Under the pieces are notes generated by a model. It was not told the origin of the DNA and did not search any database. It was given only the letters and a program-made list of their open reading frames with translations. Shown piece by piece: positions 29,496 through 38,589 of a stretch of DNA of 64,000 bases; position 1 is the first letter of the stretch; every line of letters starts with the position of its first letter. The DNA lies in assembly GCA_020026435.1 (NCBI GenBank), contig JAHHQK010000004.1:56490-120489 (forward strand), given 5' to 3'. Made by a program: the position numbers and the translations under genes. This DNA comes from Alistipes sp. Lineage in GTDB: Bacteria; Bacteroidota; Bacteroidia; Bacteroidales; Rikenellaceae.

Positions 29496-29840
29496 ATGCG
29501 GAGGTCTTTTAGAAATATCGGTGCATTGGTCCTGCTGATACTCTTCGTAGGGTATTGGTGCTCCATTACGCTTTTCCCCCACGTCCACCGCATCAACGGC
29601 CAGGTCTACGTCCACTCCCACCCCTACAGTGATTGGGGCGGCACGGCCCACACCCACACCCCCCAGGAATTCCAATTCATCAAGCACCTCTCCCTGTTGG
29701 TGATGACCGTCACCACGCTGGCCGTATTCATCCAGCAGCTGCCGGCCGTACGCTTCATCTTCAGCGTACCGCCCACTTCCCCGCGACAGAACGAGGTCAT
29801 CCGCCACCACGCCCTGCGTGCACCTCCCGTTATGGACTGA
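29496..29840 (+). CDS. His-rich small membrane protein of unknown function
   Basis: Starting at ATG 29496 gives 114 aa. An N-terminal membrane helix (NIGALVLLILFVGYWC) is followed by a histidine-rich exposed part (FPHVHRINGQVYVHSHPY, then TAHTHT) and a second helix (LSLLVMTVTTLAVFI). The HxH spacing suggests metal binding (zinc, copper or iron), but that is inference. It precedes a TonB-dependent receptor by 97 nt on the same strand, so the two may act together in metal or metal-complex uptake. I do not recognise a named family. Confidence 0.75.
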   Translation: MRRSFRNIGALVLLILFVGYWCSITLFPHVHRINGQVYVHSHPYSDWGGTAHTHTPQEFQFIKHLSLLVMTVTTLAVFIQQLPAVRFIFSVPPTSPRQNEVIRHHALRAPPVMD

Positions 29841-29937
29841 TACACCACCGAAAAACATCCTTAAAACTTCATCCGGCCGTCTTTTTCCAGGACGGCACAA
29901 GGATATTTATGTATTCAGCCTTAACAAAAAAACAAAC

Positions 29938-32316
29938 ATGAAGAAATATATATTGGGAGTACTCATGCTCCTGCTGCTGCCTGCATTGGGTATGGCCGCC
30001 ACGATCGACGAAAACACGAACGACAAACCCGCCAAGCGACAGAGTGACGCCAACATCACGGGCCACGTCATCGACGCCAAAACCGGAGAGCACATCGCCT
30101 TCGCAACCATCGCCATCAAGGGCACGACCGTAGGTGTCGCCACCGACGCCACGGGTCACTACTTCCTGAAAAACCTCACCGCCGGAGAGTTCACCATCAC
30201 GGCCTCGTCGGTGGGTTACAAGAGCATGGACCAGGTGATCAACATCGTCGCCGGACGCACCATCGAGGTCAACTTCAACCTCCAGGAGGAGGCTCTGGCC
30301 GTCGAGGAGGTGATCGTATCGGCCAGCCGCACGGAGACCAACAAAAAATTCTCCCCCACGATCGTGTCCGTAGCCTCGACCAAGCTCTTTGAGTCGACCG
30401 CCTCGTGCAACCTGGCCGAGACAATGAACTTCCAGTCGGGTCTGAGAGTCGAAAACAACTGCTCCAACTGCGGTACGACCCAGCTCCGAATCAACGGTCT
30501 GGAAGGCCAGTACTCCCAGATCCTGCTCGACAGCCGCCCGATCTTCTCGTCGCTGGCGGGAGTCTACGGTCTGGAGCAGCTGCCCGTGGCGATGATCGAG
30601 CGTGTGGAGGTGATCCGCGGCGGCGGCTCGGCCCTGTTCGGAGCCAATGCCATCGGCGGCGTGGTAAACATCATCACCAAGGAGCCCGTGCGCAACTCGA
30701 TGACCCTGAGCCACACGACCAACGTATTCGAGGGCGGATCGCTGGACATGAACACCTCGCTCAACGGATCGTTCGTGTCGGACGACTACAAGACGGGGGT
30801 CTATCTGTTCGGTATGGTCAAGGACCGCGACTCCTATGATCGCAACGACGACGGATTCTCCGATGTCCCGAAGCTCAACTCCGAGACGGTCGGCTTCCGC
30901 GCCTATTACAACACCTCGGCCTACACGCGTCTGACGGCCGAATACCACCACGTCCATGAGTTCCGCCGCGGAGGCGACGAGTTCGACCGTCCGCCCCACG
31001 AGGCCAACATCGCCGAGCAACTCAACCACAAGATCAACGGCGGAGGTCTGAAATTCGACTACTTCAGCCCCAACAACCGCCACCGCATGAACCTCTACGC
31101 CTCGGGCCAGAGCATCGACCGCGAGAGCTACTTCGGCGTGGAGCAGAATGCCGACGCCTATGGCAAGACCGACGACAAGACCTTTGTCGTGGGCGGTCAG
31201 TACACCTACTCGTTCAACAAGTGCCTCTTCCTGCCGGCCGAACTGACCGCCGGAGTGGAGTACACCTACAACAAACTCCACGACCGCTACATCGGTTTCC
31301 ACCGCGACTTCACACAGGAAACCCACAGCACGGGTATCTTCCTCCAGAACGAATGGAAGAGCGAGAAGCTGAACCTGATCCTCGGTATGCGTATGGACAA
31401 GCACAACATGATGAACAACCTGGTGATCTCGCCCCGTGTGAACGTGCGTTACAGCCCCCTCCCGGCCGTAGGTCTGCGTCTGAGCTATTCGAGCGGATAC
31501 CGTGCTCCCCAGGCCTATGACGAGGACCTCCACATCGATGCCCTGGACAAGAAACTGGCCGTCATCAAGATCGACCCCAACCTGCGCCCCGAATATTCGC
31601 ACAGCATCAGCGGTTCGGTCGACCTCTACCACAATTTCGGCCGTCTGCAGGCCAACCTGTTGATCGAGGGCTTCTACACGATGCTCGACGACGTCTTCAC
31701 CCTCGAAAAGACGGGTGAGACCCAGACCCTGCCCGACGGCAGCGAGATCATCACTAAGATCCGCCGCAATGCCTCGGGTGCCAAGGTGGCCGGTATCGGC
31801 ACGGAGCTTAAACTCGGTATCCCGGGCCGTTTCGAGTGCCAGCTGGGCTACACCTTCCAGCGCAGCCGCTACGACGATCCGGAGCAGTGGTCCGATCAGA
31901 TTGACGAAGGCGGAGTGCTGGTCGTAACGCCCCAGAGACGTATGTTCCGCTCGCCCGACCACTACGGATACCTCACGGCCAACTACAACATCACGAAGAA
32001 TTTCGAGGCTTCACTGTTCGGTAACTTCACCGGATCGATGCTCGTGCAGCACAACGCCGGAGGTATCGGCCCCGACGGCCAGGAGATCGAATTCGACAGC
32101 GATTTCAAGACCCCCTCGTTCTGGGATATGGGTATGCGTCTGAAGTACACGTTCCGCCTCTCGAAGCAGATGCGTCTGGAGCTGAACGCCGGTGTGAAGA
32201 ACCTCTTCGACAGCTACCAGAAGGACATCGACCGCGGCGTGGGCAAGGATGCCGCCTATATCTACGGTCCGACAGTTCCACGCACCTACTTCATCGGTGC
32301 CAAGTTCGCCTTGTAG
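29938..32316 (+). CDS. TonB-dependent receptor with N-terminal carboxypeptidase-like domain
   Basis: Starting at ATG 29938 gives 792 aa with a signal peptide (MKKYILGVLMLLLLPALGMAA). Residues about 35-120 are a CarboxypepD_reg-like domain (GHVIDAKTGEHIAFATIAIK). The plug domain contains a CSNCGTTQLRINGLEG segment and VEVIRGGGSALFGANAIGG. The beta-barrel ends in Phe-Ala-Leu. A Cys pair in the plug (CSNC) is unusual and may form a disulfide or bind metal. The ligand is unknown; metal complexes or small cofactors are possible given the His-rich neighbour. No SusD-like gene follows, so it is not a glycan PUL receptor. Confidence 0.9.
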   Translation: MKKYILGVLMLLLLPALGMAATIDENTNDKPAKRQSDANITGHVIDAKTGEHIAFATIAIKGTTVGVATDATGHYFLKNLTAGEFTITASSVGYKSMDQVINIVAGRTIEVNFNLQEEALAVEEVIVSASRTETNKKFSPTIVSVASTKLFESTASCNLAETMNFQSGLRVENNCSNCGTTQLRINGLEGQYSQILLDSRPIFSSLAGVYGLEQLPVAMIERVEVIRGGGSALFGANAIGGVVNIITKEPVRNSMTLSHTTNVFEGGSLDMNTSLNGSFVSDDYKTGVYLFGMVKDRDSYDRNDDGFSDVPKLNSETVGFRAYYNTSAYTRLTAEYHHVHEFRRGGDEFDRPPHEANIAEQLNHKINGGGLKFDYFSPNNRHRMNLYASGQSIDRESYFGVEQNADAYGKTDDKTFVVGGQYTYSFNKCLFLPAELTAGVEYTYNKLHDRYIGFHRDFTQETHSTGIFLQNEWKSEKLNLILGMRMDKHNMMNNLVISPRVNVRYSPLPAVGLRLSYSSGYRAPQAYDEDLHIDALDKKLAVIKIDPNLRPEYSHSISGSVDLYHNFGRLQANLLIEGFYTMLDDVFTLEKTGETQTLPDGSEIITKIRRNASGAKVAGIGTELKLGIPGRFECQLGYTFQRSRYDDPEQWSDQIDEGGVLVVTPQRRMFRSPDHYGYLTANYNITKNFEASLFGNFTGSMLVQHNAGGIGPDGQEIEFDSDFKTPSFWDMGMRLKYTFRLSKQMRLELNAGVKNLFDSYQKDIDRGVGKDAAYIYGPTVPRTYFIGAKFAL

Positions 32317-32339
32317 CCCCGGGGGATTCGTCCCGACAC

Positions 32340-32385
32340 AAAAAATATGCTTCGCGCCGGATCATGGCGCGGAGCATATTTTTTT
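32340..32385 (+). terminator. Terminator after the TonB-dependent receptor
   Basis: AAAAAATATGCT / AGCATATTTTTT with an inner CGCGCC/GGCGCG stem and a T-run, 23 nt after the receptor stop. Confidence 0.85.
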
Positions 32386-32464
32386 ATATTCGTCATCGCA
32401 GCGGAAGTCAGCAGCGGAAAACCGACAATAGGGAAAAACCGACGGAAGGAAACCCGACGTGAAT

Positions 32465-32504
32465 AAAAAAGAGGACTGCCGATCCAATAATCGGCAATCC
32501 TCTT
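32465..32504 (-). terminator. Terminator for the ferredoxin gene
   Basis: On the minus strand AAGAGGATTGCCGAT and ATCGGCAGTCCTCTT pair with one mismatch around a 6-nt loop, and TTTTTT follows. It lies about 45 nt after the ferredoxin stop. Confidence 0.8.
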
Positions 32505-32549
32505 CATAATTGTTGAGAGGGTAGAAACCCCCGATGTTTTCCTCAGGAA

Positions 32550-32717
32550 TTACTCGGCAACGATAGCCTCGCTCGGGCAAACGCCGGCGCAAGTACCGCA
32601 ATCGATGCACTTCTCAGGATCGATAACATAGATATCACCGGCCGAGATAGCCTCTACCGGACATTCGCCGATGCAGGTGCCGCAAGCAACGCAGGAATCA
32701 GTAATTTTGTAAGCCAT
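32550..32717 (-). CDS. 2[4Fe-4S] ferredoxin, 55 aa
   Basis: A short frame (ATG at 32717-32715, stop at 32552-32550) encodes MAYKITDSCVACGTCIGECP, then VEAISAGD and EKCIDCGTCAGVCPSEAIVAE. It has two complete CxxCxxCxxxCP motifs and the length of clostridial-type ferredoxins, which carry electrons for pyruvate:ferredoxin oxidoreductase and similar enzymes. It is transcribed from its own promoter, which overlaps the end of serS. Confidence 0.95.
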   Translation of the reverse strand: MAYKITDSCVACGTCIGECPVEAISAGDIYVIDPEKCIDCGTCAGVCPSEAIVAE

Positions 32718-32764
32718 TTTCGTAAAAATTTAAAAGTTGTGTGTGTGTGAAATGTGTGATTCAA

Positions 32765-32804
32765 AATACGTGCCTTAAATCCCGAGGGATTCCCGACACG
32801 TATT
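32765..32804. terminator. Stem-loop between serS and the ferredoxin gene
   Basis: AATACGTG/CACGTATT (8 bp), an internal loop and AATCCC/GGGATT form a long stem. It lies in the leader of the ferredoxin mRNA and also just after serS; on the minus strand it is followed by TTTTG. It could be a weak serS terminator or an mRNA-stabilising leader hairpin. Confidence 0.5.
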
Positions 32805-32818
32805 CCGAATATTTGATG

Positions 32819-32850
32819 CAAATATATAAAACTTATTTGATAATATCAAA
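32819..32850 (-). promoter_or_regulatory. Promoter for the ferredoxin gene
   Basis: On the minus strand TTTG (32850-32847), 20 nt, TATATTTG (32826-32819). The -33 element lies within the last codons of serS. Start near 32812 gives a leader of about 95 nt containing the stem-loop at 32765-32804. Confidence 0.65.
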
Positions 32851-34104
32851 ACCTGTGTAAGGAATCAGTACCTCAGGAATTTTGATACCCTCTTCGGTCT
32901 GGAAATTCTCCAGCAGGGCAGCCACGATTCGGGGCAGAGCCAGCGACGAACCGTTGAGCGTATGGGCCAGGTGCATCTTCTTGTCCTCGCCGCGGTAGCG
33001 CAGCTTCAGACGGTTGGCCTGGAACGACTCGAAGTTCGACACGGACGATACCTCCAACCAACGCTTCTGGGCCTCGGAGTAAACCTCGAAATCGTAGGTC
33101 AGGGCCGAAGTGAATGACATATCGCCGCCACACAGACGCAGGATGCGGTAAGGCAGACCCAGCGACTTGACGATCGACTCCACGTGAGCCACCATGCCGT
33201 CGAGAGCCTCGTAGGATACCTCCGGCAGGCTCAACTGCACGATCTCGACCTTGTCGAACTGGTGCAGACGGTTCAGACCGCGCACATCCTTGCCATAAGA
33301 ACCGGCCTCACGACGGAAGCAGGGCGTATAGGCGGTCATCTTCACGGGGAAATCCTCCTTGGCAAGGATCACGTCGCGGTAGATGTTCGTCACGGGGACC
33401 TCGGCCGTCGGCACCAGGTAGAAGTTGTCGACCGTGGCGTGGTACATCTGACCCTCCTTGTCGGGCAGCTGACCCGTACCGAAACCCGAAGCTTCGTTGA
33501 TCATCACGGGCGGCTCGACCTCCAGGTAACCGGCCTTGGTATTGCAATCCAGGAAATAGTTGATCAGCGCACGCTGCAAACGGGCACCCTTGCCCTTGTA
33601 AACGGGGAATCCGGCTCCGGTAAGCTTCACACCCAGGTCGAAGTCGATGATGTCGTATTTGCGGGCCAGCTCCCAGTGGGGCAGCGGGTTCTCGGGCAGT
33701 TTGGTGTAGCTCTCGACGAGTTTTACCACCAGGTTATCCTCGGCGGTCTTACCCTCGGGAACGATCTCGGCGGGGAAGTTGGGCAACGACACCAGGGCGG
33801 TCTGCAACTCCTCCTGCACGGCATTCGACTCGGCCTGGAGGCGTGCGGAGGCCTCCTTGAGGGTCACCACGAAACGCTTCTTCTCCTCGGCTTCCTCGCG
33901 TTTGCCCTGACCCATCAAGGCACCGATCTCCTTGGCGGCCTTGTTCTGGTTGGCAAGCGTGCTATCCAATTCAACCTGAATCGCTTTGCGGCGATCGTCC
34001 AATGCAATGATCTTTTCGATGACGGGTGCGGCGTCAACGCCTTTCTTGGCCAATTTACGAACTGCGGCCTCACGGTCGTCTCGAATTTGCTTGATTGTAA
34101 GCAT
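32833..34104 (-). CDS. serS: Seryl-tRNA synthetase
   Basis: Class II synthetase of 423 aa. The N-terminal long coiled coil that grips the tRNA-Ser arm covers about residues 30-100. The catalytic core has motif 2 (CFRREAGSYGKDVRGLNRLH) and motif 3 (NGSSLALPRIVAALLENF), and LVPTAEVPVTN contributes to the serine pocket. Starts at ATG 34104. Divergent from the U32 gene. Confidence 0.97.
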   Translation of the reverse strand: MLTIKQIRDDREAAVRKLAKKGVDAAPVIEKIIALDDRRKAIQVELDSTLANQNKAAKEIGALMGQGKREEAEEKKRFVVTLKEASARLQAESNAVQEELQTALVSLPNFPAEIVPEGKTAEDNLVVKLVESYTKLPENPLPHWELARKYDIIDFDLGVKLTGAGFPVYKGKGARLQRALINYFLDCNTKAGYLEVEPPVMINEASGFGTGQLPDKEGQMYHATVDNFYLVPTAEVPVTNIYRDVILAKEDFPVKMTAYTPCFRREAGSYGKDVRGLNRLHQFDKVEIVQLSLPEVSYEALDGMVAHVESIVKSLGLPYRILRLCGGDMSFTSALTYDFEVYSEAQKRWLEVSSVSNFESFQANRLKLRYRGEDKKMHLAHTLNGSSLALPRIVAALLENFQTEEGIKIPEVLIPYTGFDIIK

Positions 34105-34199
34105 AGTATTTGTTATTTTTGAGTTTTCGCGTTACGAACCGCAAATTTACAAAACTATTCATAAATTTTTGTATTTTTGTGGAAAATTAAATCATCCGC

Positions 34200-36017
34200 G
34201 TGAAACTCATCGAACTTTTAGCCCCCGCCAAAGACTACGCATCGGCCGTTGCCGCTGTGGATTACGGGGCTGACGCCGTCTATATCGGAGGGGCGAAATT
34301 CGGGGCCCGCCAGGCCGCCGGAAACACCGACGAAGAAATCGCCCGCGTGGTGGAATACGCCCACCAATACGGCGTGAGGGTCCACGCCACACTCAACACC
34401 CTGCTGTGGGACAACGAACTCGAAGCGGCCGAAAAGCAGGCCTGCGCCCTGATCGGGGCGGGAGTCGACGCCCTCATCGTCCAGGACATGGCCCTCAGGC
34501 GCATGAACCTTCAGGTGGAACTCCACGCCTCGACCCAGGTCTCGAACATGACGCCCGAGGGGGCACGCTTTCTGGGTGAGGCGGGATTCGCCCGCGTGAT
34601 CCTCGAACGGTCGCTCTCCCTGGATGAGATCCGCGGGATATGCCGCTCGACGCAGGCCGAAGTCGAATGCTTCGTCCACGGCGCCATCTGCGTGGGTTAC
34701 AGCGGACGCTGTTTCCTCTCGCGCTCGATGTCGTCGCGCAGCGGCAACCGCGGAGCCTGCAGCCAGCCCTGCCGTCTGAGCTGGGATCTGACCGACGGAC
34801 GGGGCAAACGTCTGATCACGGGCAAACACCTGCTCTCGGTACGCGACATGAACCTCTCGCACCGCATCGGCGACCTGCTCGACGCGGGCGTCACCTCGTT
34901 CAAGATCGAGGGCCGGCTCAAGGACACGGGTTATATCCGCAACGTGGTGGCCTACTACCGCCACGAGATCGACCGCGAGCTGGAGCACCGCCCCGACATG
35001 TGCCGCTCGTCAGTGGGCCACACCGTCACGGATTTCACGCCCGACCCCTCGAAGAGCTTCACCCGCGGCGAGTCGGAGTACTTCCTCGACGGACGCTGCT
35101 CGGGCGTGGCCTCGTTCGACACCCCCAAGTCGGTGGGCGAATACATAGGCCGCATCGCCGACCTGAGCCGGGGTCGCCGCGGAGGATTTGTCATCGACAC
35201 GGCCCACGATCTGAGACCCGGCGACGGCATCTGCTTCGTGGGGCACGACGGTTCGTTCGGCACGAATGTCAACGCCGTGGAGGGACGACTTGTGGTCCCG
35301 AACCGCACTGAAGGCATCAGCGTGGGGATGGCCGTCTACCGCAATTCCGACCACCGCTTCAACCTTCTGCTGGAGCGCAGCCGCACCCGCAGGCGCATCG
35401 CCTGCCACGCGCTGATCCGCCTCACGCAGCACACGGCGGAGCTAACCTACACCGATTGCCGGGGTCTGCAAGCCACGGTTTCCCGCACGATCGAGGCCCA
35501 GGAGGCAAAGAACCCCGAGGCCAACCGCCGCACGATCGAGACCCAGGTGGGCAAGAGCGGCGATACGATATTCGAGGTGGAGGAGATCCGGATCGAAGGC
35601 GGGGAATGGTTCCTCCCGGCCTCCACGCTCTCGGATCTGAGGCGCGAGGCTCTGGAGCGTCTGCTCGACGAGTGCCGCCAGCGGACGCTTCCCCACCGGA
35701 TCCTCCCCGAGAACCCCTCGGCCCGCTATCCGTGGGCAAAGGTCGGCAGTGAGGAGAACGTCACCAACCACATGGCCCGGGCCTTCTACCGCGACCACGG
35801 GGCCGGGGAGATCCTTCCCCCGCTGGAATTGGCCCGGTCGCTGGAGGGGGAGTGCGTCATGCGCTCGGCCTACTGCATCCGCCGCGAGATCGGACAGTGT
35901 CTGAAGCAACGACCCACGCTGCGCGAACCCCTCTATCTCGAACGCGGCACGGCTCGCTACCGTCTGGATTTCGACTGCCGCCGTTGCGAGATGCTGCTGA
36001 TCAAGGAATCGAAATAA
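34200..36017 (+). CDS. U32 family protein (collagenase-like peptidase / RlhA-type hydroxylase)
   Basis: Protein of 605 aa starting with GTG at 34200 (VKLIELLAPAKD, read as Met). The N-terminal U32 TIM-barrel shows LLAPAKDYASAVAAVDYGAD, VYIGGAKFGAR and the U32 signature CFVHGAICVGYSGRCFLS followed by RGACSQPCRL; the clustered Cys suggest an iron-sulfur centre. A DUF3656-like region fills the middle. U32 members were once called collagenases, but several (RlhA, TrhP) are RNA hydroxylases; which applies here cannot be told from sequence. A TATTTTTG box lies at 34172-34179. Confidence 0.9.
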   Translation: MKLIELLAPAKDYASAVAAVDYGADAVYIGGAKFGARQAAGNTDEEIARVVEYAHQYGVRVHATLNTLLWDNELEAAEKQACALIGAGVDALIVQDMALRRMNLQVELHASTQVSNMTPEGARFLGEAGFARVILERSLSLDEIRGICRSTQAEVECFVHGAICVGYSGRCFLSRSMSSRSGNRGACSQPCRLSWDLTDGRGKRLITGKHLLSVRDMNLSHRIGDLLDAGVTSFKIEGRLKDTGYIRNVVAYYRHEIDRELEHRPDMCRSSVGHTVTDFTPDPSKSFTRGESEYFLDGRCSGVASFDTPKSVGEYIGRIADLSRGRRGGFVIDTAHDLRPGDGICFVGHDGSFGTNVNAVEGRLVVPNRTEGISVGMAVYRNSDHRFNLLLERSRTRRRIACHALIRLTQHTAELTYTDCRGLQATVSRTIEAQEAKNPEANRRTIETQVGKSGDTIFEVEEIRIEGGEWFLPASTLSDLRREALERLLDECRQRTLPHRILPENPSARYPWAKVGSEENVTNHMARAFYRDHGAGEILPPLELARSLEGECVMRSAYCIRREIGQCLKQRPTLREPLYLERGTARYRLDFDCRRCEMLLIKESK

Positions 36018-36031
36018 AAAACATACGGACC

Positions 36032-36856
36032 ATGAAAAAACTGCTGATTCTTCCGCTTCTGTTTCTCGTCTTCACGCTGAAAGCCTCGACGATCGACACC
36101 CTGGGCGTGTTCAGCCGCGCCATGCAACGCGAAATCCCCTGTGTGGTGATCTCGCCCGACAAGGCCGCCTCCACGCAACACCTCCCGGTGGTCTATCTGC
36201 TCCACGGCTATGGCGGCAGCCATCGGACCTGGATCCAAGCCTTCCCCTTCATCCGCGAGCTCTCCGACCGCTACGGCATGATCCTGGTCTGCCCCAACGG
36301 GGCCAACAGCTGGTATTTCGACAGTCCGCTCGACCCCTCACTGCGCTACGAGACATTCATCACGCAGGAACTCATCCCCCACATCGACCGCCACTACCCC
36401 ACCCTCACCTCGCGTGACGGACGCGCCATCATGGGTCTGAGCATGGGCGGCCACGGTGCCCTCTACCTCACCCTGCGCCACCCCGACCTGTTCGGTGCGG
36501 CAGGCAGCATGAGCGGAGGCGTCGACATCCGCCCCTTCCCCCTCAACTGGGAAATCGCCAAGACCCTGGGCGACTACGCCACCCACCCCGAAAACTGGGA
36601 GCGCAACACGGTGATCAACCTTCTCCACCTGGTGGGGTGCAATGTGCCGGCACTGACGATCGACTGCGGCACCGAGGACTTCTTCTACGAGGTCAACGAG
36701 CGGCTCCACCGCGAACTGCTCTACCGCCTCATCCCCCACGAATATACCACCCGTCCGGGTGCCCACAACTATAAGTACTGGAGCGTATCGCTCCCCCGCA
36801 AGCTGCTCTTCTTCCACGAATTCTTCACGAAGAGCAACACCCTCTACCGAAAATAA
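36032..36856 (+). CDS. Exported alpha/beta-hydrolase esterase (esterase D/feruloyl-esterase-like)
   Basis: Starting at ATG 36032 gives 274 aa with a Sec signal peptide (MKKLLILPLLFLVFTLKAS). The catalytic Ser is in MGLSMGGHGALYL, the Asp in DCGTEDFFYE and the His in PGAHNYKYW; YLLHGYGGSHRTW forms the oxyanion hole. The family includes feruloyl and acetyl esterases and S-formylglutathione hydrolase; an exported version suggests action on a carbohydrate ester, but no glycan genes adjoin it. It starts 14 nt after the U32 stop and precedes the methyltransferase by 12 nt, so all three are probably one operon. Confidence 0.88.
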   Translation: MKKLLILPLLFLVFTLKASTIDTLGVFSRAMQREIPCVVISPDKAASTQHLPVVYLLHGYGGSHRTWIQAFPFIRELSDRYGMILVCPNGANSWYFDSPLDPSLRYETFITQELIPHIDRHYPTLTSRDGRAIMGLSMGGHGALYLTLRHPDLFGAAGSMSGGVDIRPFPLNWEIAKTLGDYATHPENWERNTVINLLHLVGCNVPALTIDCGTEDFFYEVNERLHRELLYRLIPHEYTTRPGAHNYKYWSVSLPRKLLFFHEFFTKSNTLYRK

Positions 36857-36868
36857 AAAAATCAGAAT

Positions 36869-37753
36869 ATGCGACAGAATCTGACCCCCGATTTCAAGGA
36901 TTACGAACTCATCGACACCGGCAATTTCGAGAAGTTGGAGCGTTTCGGACGCTTCATCACGCGCCGTCCCGAGCCGCAGGCCATCTGGCGGCCGACCCTC
37001 TCCGAGCAGGAGTGGCAACTCAGGGCCGATGCCTCGTTCCTGCGTGACGCCAAGAGCGAGGAGCGCGGCGAATGGAAACTCAAACCCCACACGCCCGACC
37101 GCTGGACGATCGCCTACGACTACAAGTCGATGCACCTGAAGATGCGTCTGGGACTCACCTCCTTCAAGCACGTGGGCATCTTCCCCGAGCAGGCCGCCAA
37201 CTGGATGTTCATCTACGACCGTGTGGAGGAACTGGCCGCACGCGAGCCCTCGCCCCGCATCCTCAACCTGTTCGCCTACACGGGCGGCGCCACCCTTGCG
37301 GCCCGTGCCGCCGGAGGTGAGGTCACCCACGTCGACTCGGTCAAGCAGGTGGTCACCTGGGCCCGCGAGAACATGGAGCAAAGCAATCTGGAGGGAGTGC
37401 GCTGGATCGTGGAGGACGCTCTGAAGTTCGTGCGCCGCGAGGTTAGACGCGGCAACCGCTACCGCGGCATCATCCTCGACCCGCCGGCCTACGGTCGCGG
37501 TGCCAACGGAGAGAAGTGGATCCTCCAGGAGAACATCTCCGAGATGCTGGAGTGCTGTGCCGCACTGCTCGAACCCCGCGACTCGTTCCTGGTGCTGAAC
37601 CTCTACTCGATGGGCCTCTCCTCGACCCTCGCCCGCACGGCCGTACGCCAGGCCTTCTCCACGCCCCGCACCGAGGAGTTGGGCGAGTTGTGCTTCACCG
37701 ACCACGGCGAAAAGGAACTGCCCCTGGGCACTTATTACCGATTCATACGCTAA
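36869..37753 (+). CDS. Class I SAM-dependent rRNA methyltransferase (RlmI/RlmK-like)
   Basis: Protein of 294 aa. The Rossmann SAM site is NLFAYTGGATLAARAAGG (motif I) and the catalytic motif IV is ILDPPAYGRGANGEKW. The fold resembles RlmI/RlmK 23S rRNA cytosine or guanine methyltransferases, but the N-terminal PUA domain of RlmI is replaced by a shorter region (about 90 residues). The exact rRNA target is unknown. Starts at ATG 36869. Confidence 0.87.
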   Translation: MRQNLTPDFKDYELIDTGNFEKLERFGRFITRRPEPQAIWRPTLSEQEWQLRADASFLRDAKSEERGEWKLKPHTPDRWTIAYDYKSMHLKMRLGLTSFKHVGIFPEQAANWMFIYDRVEELAAREPSPRILNLFAYTGGATLAARAAGGEVTHVDSVKQVVTWARENMEQSNLEGVRWIVEDALKFVRREVRRGNRYRGIILDPPAYGRGANGEKWILQENISEMLECCAALLEPRDSFLVLNLYSMGLSSTLARTAVRQAFSTPRTEELGELCFTDHGEKELPLGTYYRFIR

Positions 37754-37767
37754 CACGGATTCCGATC

Positions 37768-38043
37768 ATGACACTTCCACTTCTGACGCTCGGTCTTTTG
37801 ACCAATTCGCTACTGTCCATGCTGGTGGGGATCTTCGGTTCGCGCCGCAACATCGGTTTCGGATGGACGTTTCTGATCAGTCTGATCTTCTCCCCTCTGG
37901 TGGGTCTTGTTGTGGCCCTCCTTTCCGATCCCCGGCCCTACGACGACCGCAACTGGGGATGCGTCGGCACGCTGCTCGGAGCCATCGGCTCGTTGCTGCT
38001 CATCTCATTGCTGATCCTTCTGCTCTCTATCTTCCTGGTCTGA
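37768..38043 (+). CDS. Small two- or three-helix membrane protein, unknown
   Basis: From ATG 37768, 91 aa: hydrophobic helices around LLTLGLLTNSLLSMLVGIFG, then GFGWTFLISLIFSPLVGLVV and a C-terminal LLGAIGSLLLISLLILLLSI. The short charged loop SDPRPYDDRNWG separates them. It starts 14 nt after the methyltransferase. I do not recognise a family; similar small proteins with GWTFLxSLxFSPLxG are common in Bacteroidetes. Confidence 0.7.
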   Translation: MTLPLLTLGLLTNSLLSMLVGIFGSRRNIGFGWTFLISLIFSPLVGLVVALLSDPRPYDDRNWGCVGTLLGAIGSLLLISLLILLLSIFLV

Positions 38044-38065
38044 GCGGGGCTACATAAACCACAAA

Positions 38066-38099
38066 AAAGCGGACACGGGATTGTTCCCGTATCCGCTTT
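38066..38099. terminator. Bidirectional terminator
   Basis: AAAGCGGACACGGGA and TCCCGTATCCGCTTT pair with one mismatch around a 4-nt loop. The T-run is stronger on the minus strand (TTTTTT) than on the plus strand (TTT). Confidence 0.75.
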
Positions 38100-38206
38100 C
38101 GCGATATTGATCAACTTAACTCAAAAAAAAGGTTCGGCAAAATCTCCCCACCGCCTCTTACCCATCCTCGGCTGTATGGCCGGCACTGCCACATGACACA
38201 CGATCC

Positions 38207-38496
38207 TTACTCCCCCCCGAGGGCCACTCGCCCGCAGACAAAGGCCTTGATTACGTTCCAATGCCGCACGATGAGGATCAGCAGCAACGACATCACAGGG
38301 AGGAGGATTCCCGCCTTGTGGTGAATATCACTCCGCCCGTGACGGCCCATGCCGCAAAGCCCGTCGGTCAAAGGCTTTAGCACCGTGGTGACGCATCGCA
38401 TGAGGCGACGCAACACAAAATCCGGAACAAAACCGCTGAGCCCATAATTGCGATCGACACAAGTAGCAGGAGACCGATCATAAGATTCGTATTCAA
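38207..38496 (-). pseudogene. Possible frameshifted small membrane-protein gene
   Basis: On the minus strand a frame beginning TTG/ATG at 38496/38481 encodes MIGLLLLVSIAIMGSAVLFR and stops at 38377. A second frame, 38416-38207, carries another hydrophobic segment (GILLPVMSLLLILIVRHW). Together they look like one two-helix protein split by a frameshift, but each half could also be chance. No family recognised. Confidence 0.3.
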
Positions 38497-38589
38497 TCCG
38501 CTTTTCAGCTTCAGCGCGCTTTTGGGGGCTTCACGCCCGGGGAGATCCTATTATTGACAGGTAAAATGGTTCTTTCCTGAGGAAGAGGC

